Of a stretch of DNA of 34,402 nucleotides, positions 22,408 through 30,067 are shown in pieces; positions within the stretch are counted from its first letter, which is position 1; each line of letters starts with the position of its first letter. The stretch comes from a virus, in the IMG/VR virus record IMGVR_UViG_3300044799_000414, positions 1 to 34,402 of that record; one strand, 5' to 3'. Made by a program: the position numbers and the translations under genes. The notes under the pieces were generated by a model. It did not search any database. It saw nothing but the letters and a program-made list of their open reading frames with translations, and was not told where the DNA came from.

Positions 22408-22592
22408 CAACCCATCTCCTTCTTGTCGCATATCCTGAAAGTCAGTGTCATCTCTCCCGCCCTGATGTTGAAGCGCGCTCGGAGGAACTCACGAAGTGGG
22501 AAGACGAAGTAGTATCCGCTCTTGTTCAGCTTCCAGATCCGGGGAAGCGACCCGATGCTCGAGCTTCGATTGACCCAGGCTCCTCCGGTCAA
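22407..22592 (-). CDS. Small tail-cluster protein, 61 residues (TTG start)
   Basis: The frame is well formed (RSSSIGSLPRIWKLNKSGYYF ... MTLTFRICDKKEMG) and ends in TGATG with the next gene. Its best start is TTG 22592, with GGGGG about eight bases upstream and five bases after the previous stop. An ATG at 22600 in another frame hits a stop after three codons. It is perhaps a minor tail factor; no family is recognised. Confidence 0.55.
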   Translation of the reverse strand: MTGGAWVNRSSSIGSLPRIWKLNKSGYYFVFPLREFLRARFNIRAGEMTLTFRICDKKEMG

Positions 22593-22596
22593 TGGC

Positions 22597-23124
22597 TCAT
22601 CCCCCTGCCCCTGCGATCTCTCCGGCCATCTGCCTGCGTCCTTGGCTCGTGCCCCAATCGATGTCAAAATGAAGATTACTCGGCTGCTTGAACGCTTCGT
22701 ATACGATACCGGCCGCGACCCCCGCGGACGCGATCGCCCACCAATTCTGCGCGACCGCTGCAGCGACGGTCTCGGCTGCGGCCTCGATCTCCTTCCAGGC
22801 AACCTTCGCGGCGATGATTCCACGGTAGAGGTTGTATGTCGCATAAGCCATGCTCATCGCGTAGGCACCCTTCTGGAGTGCTCCCATGACACCGTGCATT
22901 TGCGGGAACATCAGCCCGAGTTGCGCTGCTCCGCTCATACCCATCATGATGGCCCGGTCCATCGACCTGAACGCGCGAGTCGACTGCCGGTACATGTCGA
23001 CCATCTTGAGGTCGGTCTCTTGAAGTCCGATGATCGCCCGCTTCTCGGATGATTCATATTCCTGGTAGCTCGCGCTCACCACGCTCGCGTTTGTCGTCAG
23101 GGTGAATACGAACTCATCATCCAT
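22597..23124 (-). CDS. Tape-measure-like protein 1 (short)
   Basis: The 175-residue protein starts MDDEFVFTLTTNASVVSASYQ, then becomes helical with many Ala, Met and Gly. It has a hydrophobic segment, WWAIASAGVAAGIVYEAF, and a Gly-rich end. It follows the putative tail assembly chaperone, with an 8-base overlap, as tape measures do. At roughly 1.5 angstroms per residue, this protein and its downstream partner could span only a short tail. Confidence 0.62.
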   Translation of the reverse strand: MDDEFVFTLTTNASVVSASYQEYESSEKRAIIGLQETDLKMVDMYRQSTRAFRSMDRAIMMGMSGAAQLGLMFPQMHGVMGALQKGAYAMSMAYATYNLYRGIIAAKVAWKEIEAAAETVAAAVAQNWWAIASAGVAAGIVYEAFKQPSNLHFDIDWGTSQGRRQMAGEIAGAGG

Positions 23125-23722
23125 TCTCTGCCTTCTTCTTCTCGTCTGCGAGGACGTTCAGCAGCGCAACTGCGACCTGGGCGGGCATCTTCTCGACGGA
23201 CATGTCTTCATCGAACAGCTTGATCCCGAATGCCTTGGAGATTGCTAGTGCTGCGGTGTCTATCTTCCCGTCGGGCGCTGCGTTCGAGAGCAGCTTGAGG
23301 GCTTCGAGCAGCTCGAGCCTCTCCTGCGGGACCATCTCGAACAACAGGTGACTGAGGTCCATGGAGCCCTCGAGCTTGGGCTCTATGAAGCAGCAGACGG
23401 CGAACTCCTGCGCATAGGGCGTCAGGGTCTTCTTCGCGTCTTGCAGCTGTTCCATCTGCGCAGCCTCGAGGGACCCGCCGGCGGTGAGGATCTCTCGGAG
23501 AGGCGCCGAGGTCCGAATGGCCTGCTCGTATTCAGGGTGCTTCTCCGTGAGCTCGAGCTGCTTGTCCTCGTAGTCGAACAGCGTGAGCCGCCTGAGATAC
23601 ATGGTCCCCAAGGAGCATTCGAACTTGAACTGGGTCTCGTGCATCTTGCGGATCTTCTTCATCGAGATCTTCTTCTCGTTCGGTATGTCGGGAAGCGTCC
23701 CGACAATTTCGAAGAGCGGCAT
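23117..23722 (-). CDS. Tail assembly chaperone (putative)
   Basis: This 201-residue, mostly helical and acidic protein lies between the tail tube and tape-measure genes, where siphoviruses encode the chaperone that coats the tape measure. It has MPLFEIVGTLPDIPNEKK, then a FDYEDKQLEL segment, and a lysine-rich end. No canonical slippery sequence or frame-shifted extension is visible; it looks like a single product. The ATG at 23722 directly follows the tube stop codon. Confidence 0.65.
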   Translation of the reverse strand: MPLFEIVGTLPDIPNEKKISMKKIRKMHETQFKFECSLGTMYLRRLTLFDYEDKQLELTEKHPEYEQAIRTSAPLREILTAGGSLEAAQMEQLQDAKKTLTPYAQEFAVCCFIEPKLEGSMDLSHLLFEMVPQERLELLEALKLLSNAAPDGKIDTAALAISKAFGIKLFDEDMSVEKMPAQVAVALLNVLADEKKKAENG

Positions 23723-24709
23723 TTACACCACCGTCAAACCCGCGGGAAACAGGATCTTGACCGTCTCTTCGTTCGGGCCGTCCTGCTTATAGTCCGGGAA
23801 GTCGTCCGCCTTGAAGATGCCGTTTGCCAGGTTGATGTACTGATACCCGTTCGGGGAAGTGAGGTCGATCGGGATTTTCACCGCCGTGACCGGTAGGCCT
23901 GAGCGTTTCGCATTCTGCCATATCTGATCTCTTGCAGGCAACGTGAGCTCGAGCATGATCTCACGCTTCCCTTCTTCGATCGTGTTCGGAACGGGATAGT
24001 AACTCATGACCGCGGTATCGGCGGCTTGAATGACACCAGGCATCGGTTCGAGCTTGTTGTCAATCGTCAGTTTCCACTTCCTCGGCTGCCAATTGGTCAG
24101 CCCACCGCCGTTCAGATTGTATTGCATGATGCCGCTCCAGGTGAGAGGATTCGCGGAAGCGGGGGCAGATGGATCCGCGCCCACCGTCACATTCTGCAAT
24201 CCGACGAATGCCTTGGTCGTGGACGATTGAATCATCCGCGCCATCACGGTCGCGTCGAATGTTAGTATCTTCCCGGGGTCGGTCCCGCCTATCTCGAGCT
24301 TGCTGATCTTGCATCCGTTGTAGAGGATGTAGTCGTGCACCGTCGACCCGGTCACTTCCTGGATGTCCACCACGCTTGAGAACGATGGCAGATGATCAGT
24401 AAGGGCCTGCGCTGCGCCGAATGCGTTGACACTGAAGAAGTCAGTCCACTTGTATGCGGGTGATGCGCTGTAGATCCTCGAGACGCCTTTGAGAGTGTAC
24501 CCGACCTTGAAGGGTCCTCGAGTCGAAGTCTGGAAGCCGCGGTCTCCGCCGATGTACTGCGGCTGAACATCCAGATTGCTATCGTCCTTGAGGCCGTAGT
24601 ATTCCGATGCCCATCCGAGCGCACTAGTCGGTGTCGTCCCGTATGCTGTCTCCGCTATCCACATGAGTCGTCTCAGCTCGCCCGTCGTGATTACAGTTGT
24701 TCTGACCAC
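23723..24709 (-). CDS. Major tail tube protein
   Basis: The 328-residue protein is beta rich, begins with a tail-tube style N-terminus (WIAETAYGTTPTSALGWASEYYG) and contains DSNLDVQPQYIGGDRGFQTS and KILTFDATVMARMI. Its place between the tail-completion gene and the chaperone is typical of tube proteins. It starts at GTG 24709, overlapping the TAG of the gene before it. It is large for a tube protein, so an extra surface domain is possible. Confidence 0.8.
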   Translation of the reverse strand: MVRTTVITTGELRRLMWIAETAYGTTPTSALGWASEYYGLKDDSNLDVQPQYIGGDRGFQTSTRGPFKVGYTLKGVSRIYSASPAYKWTDFFSVNAFGAAQALTDHLPSFSSVVDIQEVTGSTVHDYILYNGCKISKLEIGGTDPGKILTFDATVMARMIQSSTTKAFVGLQNVTVGADPSAPASANPLTWSGIMQYNLNGGGLTNWQPRKWKLTIDNKLEPMPGVIQAADTAVMSYYPVPNTIEEGKREIMLELTLPARDQIWQNAKRSGLPVTAVKIPIDLTSPNGYQYINLANGIFKADDFPDYKQDGPNEETVKILFPAGLTVV

Positions 24710-25095
24710 TATCCCACCACCTTGATGATCTTGAAATTGCAGAAGAAGTTGAATCGCTGGACCTCATCCTTCCCCATGAGTTGCGGGGATTGCAGGGCGT
24801 CTATCCGCTTGTAGAAGATACCATTGATCGTGAGGTCCGTCGCCTGATGGAGCTTCTTGAAGGCTGCGTAGCATAGGTCGTAGCCCGTCACATAGTCCTT
24901 CGACCGGGTGCGGACCTGCACCCTCGGGAACTCGAGCGGGACGATCAAGTCCGCCTGATCTCCGCCATAGGGATACACACAGAGCACAGTATCGATCTCT
25001 TCCGGCATCTGTCCGGCGAAGATCGTGGTCCTCCAGGTGCCGACCCCTTGTTGATGCAGATACTCGGCGATGTCGACCGCCACCTCGTTCGTCAT
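24709..25095 (-). CDS. Tail completion / terminator-like protein
   Basis: The 128-residue protein (MTNEVAVDIAEYLHQQGVG ... FEFNFFCNF-like end) fits the minor-capsid/tail-terminator class encoded between the HK97 gp10-like and tail tube genes. It shows CVYPYGGDQADLIVPLEFPRV, then YDLCYAAFKKLH. Such proteins cap the tail tube and join it to the head. The start at 25095 is set by the ATGA overlap; longer frames overlap the previous gene extensively. Confidence 0.72.
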   Translation of the reverse strand: MTNEVAVDIAEYLHQQGVGTWRTTIFAGQMPEEIDTVLCVYPYGGDQADLIVPLEFPRVQVRTRSKDYVTGYDLCYAAFKKLHQATDLTINGIFYKRIDALQSPQLMGKDEVQRFNFFCNFKIIKVVG

Positions 25096-25469
25096 CCTGC
25101 CTCCAGCGACTGCTCGACCGCGTCGACGAGCTCCTTCGGGAACGTTTGCAGATGCCTCATCAGAGGATCCTCGAGAAACTTCGCCTTTCCAACCTTGTGA
25201 TATGCCTCGAGGTTCTCGTGGACATAGATCGCATAGTTCTTGTGAAATCCCAGCGTGATGCTGATCATGCCGTCCGCGACCTGCGCGGGTTCGACAAGAA
25301 GACTCCCCCTCAGCTGTCCAGTCTTCACCGGCGTCTCCTCTTGCGCCTCGCCTCCGATCTGCCCGAACTCCTCGTCGCACTTTCGCGCTACAATGCTAGG
25401 ATAGTTCAGAGCGAACGCGCGGATATGCCTCATGAGCTCGCTCGGCGATTTGACCTCGATCGTTATCAC
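25092..25469 (-). CDS. HK97 gp10-like head-tail joining protein
   Basis: The 125 residues match this small tail-component family. There is an N-terminal helix, then EETPVKTGQLRGSLLVEP (about 47-64), then GFHKNYAIYVHENLEAYHKVG with a final helix. TPVKTGxLRxS and the YAxYVHE motif are its hallmarks. Proteins of this family complete the head-proximal end of the tail. It is coupled by ATGA to the next gene. Confidence 0.88.
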   Translation of the reverse strand: MITIEVKSPSELMRHIRAFALNYPSIVARKCDEEFGQIGGEAQEETPVKTGQLRGSLLVEPAQVADGMISITLGFHKNYAIYVHENLEAYHKVGKAKFLEDPLMRHLQTFPKELVDAVEQSLEAG

Positions 25470-25472
25470 GCC

Positions 25473-25781
25473 TTACCTCCAGTGCTCGATGATCCAAGGT
25501 ACGGCGATCACTCCGACAGTGACTGCGGCAGCCATCAGAGCGAAGTACACGCCGTACTTGGTGATCGTGGTTTCCGCGTCATCCATGCGGCTGGTCAATC
25601 CCGGGTTCCGCTCGTCACCGTCGATCGTCTTCGTCAGTGTTTCGACCTTCGTTTCCGAGACGGCAATCTTCGTGCAGAGAGTGTTGAGCTTCGAGAGTAT
25701 CTCGGCATGCTCCTGCTTGTTCTCCTTGCGCACCGTCTCGATTGCGAATGTCAGTCCGCGTATGTCCTCTATGATCATCAC
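25473..25781 (-). CDS. Coiled-coil protein with C-terminal membrane helix
   Basis: Of 102 residues, the first ~70 form a charged coiled coil (VRKENKQEHAEILSKLNTL; VETLTKTIDGDE). The last 25 are one membrane helix (YFALMAAAVTVGVIAVPWII) ending HWR. This tail-anchored shape resembles XhlA-type phage lysis accessories and also some spanin- or holin-like proteins. Its place inside the connector/tail module is unusual. Function not established. Confidence 0.7.
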   Translation of the reverse strand: MMIIEDIRGLTFAIETVRKENKQEHAEILSKLNTLCTKIAVSETKVETLTKTIDGDERNPGLTSRMDDAETTITKYGVYFALMAAAVTVGVIAVPWIIEHWR

Positions 25782-25810
25782 CTCGAGGGAAATCGGATAA
25801 GAGGTTTAGT

Positions 25811-26155
25811 TCATGGATTCGTTGCCATGAGGCGCTGTTCCAGGACGCTCGCAGGCACGAGTAGAGCGAGTACCAGGGCCATCCAGCTGGCGAAGTTGAC
25901 AACTCCATCAGTATAGAGGACCACCGCGCCTGTCACGACACTCAGGGCTGCAAGCGGAGTGCTCAGCAGCAGATGGTCGCGCAGTTTGTTCACATCGCTG
26001 TCGGTAGGCGGCATGAGCCATATACCGACGCTCGCCGTCAGGGCCGCGCCGAGAGCGAGTCCTATCTCGATCAGCTGTCCCTGAGTCGCGCTATACAGGA
26101 ATGCCACTATGACCAGCAGCACTGCGAGTATGCGCATCGCCAGACTCTTCTCCAT
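25811..26155 (-). CDS. Small multi-helix membrane protein (holin-like?)
   Basis: The 114-residue protein has about four hydrophobic segments: MRILAVLLVIVAFLYSA, EIGLALGAALTASVGIWLM, LSTPLAALSVVTGAVVLY and WMALVLALLVPASVL. Size and topology would suit a holin, and the next gene also encodes a membrane protein. No endolysin gene is recognisable, so a lysis role is only a hypothesis. It begins one base after the head-closure gene stop. Confidence 0.7.
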   Translation of the reverse strand: MEKSLAMRILAVLLVIVAFLYSATQGQLIEIGLALGAALTASVGIWLMPPTDSDVNKLRDHLLLSTPLAALSVVTGAVVLYTDGVVNFASWMALVLALLVPASVLEQRLMATNP

Positions 26156-26156
26156 T

Positions 26157-26495
26157 TTACATCACCACTTTCTTGTACAGGATCTTCCCGTCCATCGTAT
26201 GCTCGTGGTCGAAGATGCCGTGGATCTCCGTGATGCCTCCGACCTCCTGGGCCACTATCTTGTCCATCTGCGCGATCGTGTCCGCGGCGTCCAGGTAGAC
26301 CTCGGTCGTCTGAATCGTCGCAATCTCTCCGTCCGGCTTGAACGTCCTCTTGACCTTGTGCAGCACGCGACAAGACGCTACTCGAGGCGCGCTGTATGTC
26401 GGCTGTCCCATCGAGTCCGCCGCCAGGTAGGGATAGATCGCGCAGGTATCCCCGAACGAATTGCTGATCATCTCGTGTCCCGGGGCGATCGTCAT
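26157..26495 (-). CDS. Head closure / head-tail joining protein
   Basis: The 112-residue beta-rich protein (SFGDTCAIYPYLAADSMGQPTYS ... IHGIFDHEHTMDGKILYKKVVM) has the size and position of SPP1 gp16-like head-closure proteins: after the connector and before the tail genes. I chose ATG 26495 because it overlaps the connector stop as ATGA; the longer open frame would overlap that gene. Confidence 0.72.
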   Translation of the reverse strand: MTIAPGHEMISNSFGDTCAIYPYLAADSMGQPTYSAPRVASCRVLHKVKRTFKPDGEIATIQTTEVYLDAADTIAQMDKIVAQEVGGITEIHGIFDHEHTMDGKILYKKVVM

Positions 26496-26878
26496 ATTCC
26501 CTTCCCGCTCCTGAGGTGCCTCATGTACATGTCCCTCTTGCTCGAGGCGTTCGTCTTGACCGTCATCTGTAGGGCGTTCTCGGCCAACTTCATCCACTGG
26601 TCGATCGCTGCCTGCGTATCGGATTGGACGCTCACGGATCCCGAGGTGAGATTCGCTGGCTTGATGCCCATCGCATCCAACGTCCTCCACACATTCACGA
26701 GAGTCATGTACTGCAGGGCAGCATCGTACGCGGTCCCACCTGTGCCCACGCCTTGAGCTGTGCAGTATCCGGCACAGTAGTCGGTCGCGATGAGCAGGCA
26801 TTCCGTGAGAGCAATATCGCTGATCGCTGTCGTCGATAATCCCGTCATGGCCCGCAGATCTGCTATCGTGATTGTCAT
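26492..26878 (-). CDS. Head-tail connector (gp6/gp15-like)
   Basis: The 128-residue, mostly helical protein (ITIADLRAMTGLSTTAISDIAL; AALQYMTLVNVWRTLDAMG; AAIDQWMKLAENALQM) fits the adaptor class represented by HK97 gp6 and SPP1 gp15, which binds under the portal. Its place after the capsid gene and before the closure protein supports this. Confidence 0.75.
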   Translation of the reverse strand: MTITIADLRAMTGLSTTAISDIALTECLLIATDYCAGYCTAQGVGTGGTAYDAALQYMTLVNVWRTLDAMGIKPANLTSGSVSVQSDTQAAIDQWMKLAENALQMTVKTNASSKRDMYMRHLRSGKGI

Positions 26879-26882
26879 CGCT

Positions 26883-27155
26883 TCACCTGTTGTTGGGGCT
26901 GTGGGTCGGGCCCGTATGATCGCCCGGCTTGAGATCTCTCACGTCGACGACCATGCCGACCTCGTATCTTCCGCCGTCAGGCTGGAGAGGCACTCTATAG
27001 AGGTCGGGATTCAGAGTCTTCCCATCGGAGACCTTCGTCTCGGTCCAGGTCTTCTCCTCGTCGCTGATCCTGTTGCGAGCGAGGAACCCCTGCTCTTTCA
27101 GTATACGCCACTTCTTCGACAGGACCTTTCCCATTCCTTGCATGTTGAGCAGCAT
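26883..27155 (-). CDS. Small protein after the capsid gene (unknown)
   Basis: This 90-residue protein has a basic helical N-terminus (GKVLSKKWRILKEQGFL) and a C-terminal stretch with VPLQPDGGRYEVGMVVDVRD. Small genes often sit between capsid and connector genes. GAGAGG lies upstream of the ATG. I cannot assign a function. Confidence 0.65.
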   Translation of the reverse strand: MLLNMQGMGKVLSKKWRILKEQGFLARNRISDEEKTWTETKVSDGKTLNPDLYRVPLQPDGGRYEVGMVVDVRDLKPGDHTGPTHSPNNR

Positions 27156-27224
27156 CTTTGGTTCGCCTCTCCGGAAATCGTCTTCGAGGCGCGCAAAATG
27201 GGGCGCCCGGATCTTCTAAATCGT

Positions 27225-28358
27225 TTAGCTGTGCACGATGCACGCGTTGGCAGTCTTGTTCGTGACGGTCGAATCGTTCTCGTCCGTGGCTGCTCGGAAG
27301 TCGAACCTGCTCGTCAGGACCGGGACTTCCATGTACTTCATCACGTCATCGAACTGCTCGGCAACGAGATCTTCTCTGATGCCCAAATATCCGATATGGC
27401 TCTTGTCGAACACCATCCCGGCATAGGTGCTGGATGAGCTGTAGCCGATCGTCTTGGACGATTCGGCCGCATCCAGCGCGATGCCCGTCTCGTACACCTT
27501 CACACCACCGTACATGATCTTCGACAGGGCCTCGGGCGCGTCCTGAGTGGCCTTCGCCTCAGCGATTATGTTGTACGCGGGTATGATATCGCTCAGCAGG
27601 GATGACCAGAGTACGGGCCACACGACTGCGGTATCCGCTCTGAATCCTGCCTGGTCGACCTGAGCCTTTGCCGCGACTATCGCGGCTCCGGACTTGATGG
27701 TCGTCTGTCCCGTGATGTTCGTGCCGGAGTTGAATTCAAGCAGGCGAGAATAGACTTGCCTGTTGATGGTCAGCTCCATGGTCGCGCCCGCTTCCTTCAG
27801 GATCGCGGCGATGATGTCCACCTTAGCGTCCTTGATGAGCTCCTTGCCGATGCTCGCCTTCAGGGTGTATCTCAGTGCCTTCATTGTTGCGTGCCCCACC
27901 AATTGCATCAGTTCGTATGCGTCCGAACCGGGTGCCGACGGAGACACATAGCTTCTCGCACTGAAGAACGGGTAGCTCTCGACCTCCGATCCCATGTTGA
28001 GTACCGGGACGGTATCCCTTGCACTCACATGCGGCGACGCGCCTTCCATGATCGTGTCCACGACCAGGATCGGAACCAGGCCCTTGCCGGGAACCGTTAC
28101 GCCTCCCACACCTGAACCAGGTGTGAAGTAGTCCGCGGGGGTCATCTTCACGACCTCGGCCTGTCCCTTCGTGTTCTCGAAGGATAGTGCGGCCATCTTC
28201 TCGGGCAATCTCCGAACGGCTTGCGCCTTCGAAATCTTGCCCATCTCAGCCAGCAAGATCGTCTTCAGCTGCTCACTGGGCTTCGTCTGCCTGTATTGGT
28301 CGTACACGCCGGCTTCCTCAGCCATGAAGAAGCTCCTCTTCGTTACTATCTCAGACAT
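27225..28358 (-). CDS. Major capsid protein (HK97 fold)
   Basis: The 377-residue protein lies after the protease/scaffold and decoration genes. The first ~70 residues are helical and charged (YDQYRQTKPSEQLKTILLAEM) and may form a scaffold-like arm. Next comes TPADYFTPGSGVGGVTVPGKGLVPILVVDTI, typical of the E-loop/N-arm part, and ARDTVPVLNMGSEVESYPFF. The C-terminal part has YGGVKVYETGIAL and SHIGYLGIREDLVAEQFDD. Gene order and these patterns support an HK97-fold shell protein. AGGAGG lies upstream of the ATG. Confidence 0.88.
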   Translation of the reverse strand: MSEIVTKRSFFMAEEAGVYDQYRQTKPSEQLKTILLAEMGKISKAQAVRRLPEKMAALSFENTKGQAEVVKMTPADYFTPGSGVGGVTVPGKGLVPILVVDTIMEGASPHVSARDTVPVLNMGSEVESYPFFSARSYVSPSAPGSDAYELMQLVGHATMKALRYTLKASIGKELIKDAKVDIIAAILKEAGATMELTINRQVYSRLLEFNSGTNITGQTTIKSGAAIVAAKAQVDQAGFRADTAVVWPVLWSSLLSDIIPAYNIIAEAKATQDAPEALSKIMYGGVKVYETGIALDAAESSKTIGYSSSSTYAGMVFDKSHIGYLGIREDLVAEQFDDVMKYMEVPVLTSRFDFRAATDENDSTVTNKTANACIVHS

Positions 28359-28371
28359 TCTTTTCAGCCTC

Positions 28372-28818
28372 CTAGCTGTTCGACAGTTGCAGCAATACTC
28401 GTCCGTAGCTGCTCACTGCGATCGAATCGAGCGCAACACCAATTATGGTGTCAGTCGCGGCGTATCCAGTCGCGGCGGCGATTGTAGCTGCGGCGATTGC
28501 CCCAGCGAATGTGCCTGCTTTGACCAGAACACCTGCGGCTATCGCCGATGTCGAGGTATCGTTCGCCATGTACACCACGCCCGTGGTGATCACGGTAACC
28601 AGTTCTCCCGCTGCAGCGGGGCCCATCGCCACTCCGACCGGCCACTTCTTGTTGAACAGTCCGCTCGCGGGGGCGGGAGATACGGTGTTCGCTGCGTGCA
28701 GATCCTGTATCAGGAGCTGCCCCGTCTTCACCGCAACTTCCGCCTTCGCCGTGAACGAGATGTATGTTCCTCCGAAGAGTCCGGAAGGAATGGCTGGGAA
28801 TGCCGTTATTGCAGTCAT
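28372..28818 (-). CDS. Capsid decoration/cement protein
   Basis: The 148-residue protein is beta rich, with FPAIPSGLFGGTYISFTAKAE and PAPASGLF at the start, VITTGVVYMAND in the middle, and SSYGRVLLQLSNS at the end. It lies directly before the major capsid gene, behind GGAGG. Small beta-barrel proteins at this position are usually capsid cement or decoration proteins. The N-terminal domain of the glycosidase-like protein at 30067-32211 aligns with it over the whole length, so a capsid-binding role is inferred for both. Confidence 0.78.
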   Translation of the reverse strand: MTAITAFPAIPSGLFGGTYISFTAKAEVAVKTGQLLIQDLHAANTVSPAPASGLFNKKWPVGVAMGPAAAGELVTVITTGVVYMANDTSTSAIAAGVLVKAGTFAGAIAAATIAAATGYAATDTIIGVALDSIAVSSYGRVLLQLSNS

Positions 28819-28822
28819 TTCT

Positions 28823-30067
28823 TTACCTCCGTATCTCTAGGTCTTTTCCGTTCCTGCTCCAGTGAGCCGAGACTTCGATTGGGTCTGTTTGCGTCTGGTT
28901 CACTGTCGGTGACGCAACAGTTGCCGGTAGGGTTTTCTTCGAGAGCTTGTTCTTCTCCGCCTCGAGCTCCGCGACTTTCTTGACGAGGGCCTCATAGGCC
29001 ACCTTCGTGGTCTCCTCTTCCTCGTCCTTCGATGGCTCTCCCGTCGGAGGCGGCTCGGCGCTGTGACGCTTGAAGCCTTCCTCGCATACCTTCGCGAGGT
29101 TCTTCAGAGCCTCCATCACGCCTTCAAGAGACGCCGTGGTCTTCCCATCCTTCTGCGGAGGACCTGTGACGGCGTCGGCCGCGGGCGGTGTGTCCTTGGT
29201 CTCTTCGCCCTCCTCTTCCTCTTCTTCGAGGTTCTTTTTCACTTTCTCCTTTGTTGCCATATCGGTTCCTCCGCTTTGTTCATAGGCGGGCAGCTTGCAA
29301 ATCTCGCAAGCCCCCGATCGAACCAGGGCGGCTCCTGAGTACACTGCATTTACGACGGTGTATTGCCCGGCCGACTTGTCGTACTCCAGGTCGAGCAGCG
29401 TCTCCGCGCTGATGCTCTTGATGCCGCCGCGATCCTCGGGCAGACGCACCAATTCTGCGGCGCTCCTGCTCTCGGCTGTCTTGCAGTGAATGTAAAGGTC
29501 CCCCATCTGCGCGGCCTTGCCCTGCGCACCTTTCGCGTCGAACCGGGTGTTGATCACAGCTCCGATCAGGTTGGTGACTTCCCTTGGCTGCCCGCCCGGA
29601 TGTCTGAGCCAAAGGCCATTATCCTGCCAGTTGCCCGCGCTCTTCTCCAGGCACTCGGCCGTGAACATTGCATCAACACCCTGCATCGAGACCCATCTTC
29701 CCTCGGCCATGATCGGGACGTCATGCACGATCGTGGCCCCGTCTTCGGTCTGCTCGATCTTCGAGTCGGGCGCAAGCGGGATATTGAAATAGCATTTGAC
29801 CTGGTGGGTCGCCTCGAAGGCCTCCTGATCGCTTTCGCCAGAGGCGGGCTCGAACCTGATCGGATGCTTGTCATGATCCTTGAGCCACTTCTTCGCTTCC
29901 TTGACAGTGAACTTCTTCGCGTCGAACCGGTAGGCCTGGACCTCGCTCTTCCCGCTCTTGATCCCGTAGATGGCATCTATCCCGGGGGCGATGTTGCCGC
30001 GTCTCATCTTGTCGTACTTATCCGGATCCGTCATTCGTGCAGCGTGCTCATTTGGATACGGCATCAT
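28823..30067 (-). CDS. Prohead protease-scaffold fusion (XkdF-like, putative)
   Basis: The 414-residue protein starts MMPYPNEHAARMTDPDKYD...RR, a motif found at the front of XkdF-type phage proteins, then YRFDAKKFTVKEAKKWLKDH. A beta-rich domain (about 80-265) with GLWLRHPGG and KSISAETLLDLEY follows and resembles prohead protease/XkdF domains. The C-terminal third is acidic and coiled-coil (EEEEEEGEE; VKKVAELEAEKNKL), as in scaffolds. Ser and His residues are present but I cannot assign a catalytic set. It starts in a TGATG overlap. Confidence 0.78.
   Translation of the reverse strand: MMPYPNEHAARMTDPDKYDKMRRGNIAPGIDAIYGIKSGKSEVQAYRFDAKKFTVKEAKKWLKDHDKHPIRFEPASGESDQEAFEATHQVKCYFNIPLAPDSKIEQTEDGATIVHDVPIMAEGRWVSMQGVDAMFTAECLEKSAGNWQDNGLWLRHPGGQPREVTNLIGAVINTRFDAKGAQGKAAQMGDLYIHCKTAESRSAAELVRLPEDRGGIKSISAETLLDLEYDKSAGQYTVVNAVYSGAALVRSGACEICKLPAYEQSGGTDMATKEKVKKNLEEEEEEGEETKDTPPAADAVTGPPQKDGKTTASLEGVMEALKNLAKVCEEGFKRHSAEPPPTGEPSKDEEEETTKVAYEALVKKVAELEAEKNKLSKKTLPATVASPTVNQTQTDPIEVSAHWSRNGKDLEIRR

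Noticed and set aside
23110-23130. Programmed frameshift in the tail chaperone
   Set aside because: The overlap contains AAGAAGAAGG and no canonical slippery heptamer, and the downstream gene has its own ATG and tape-measure-like start.
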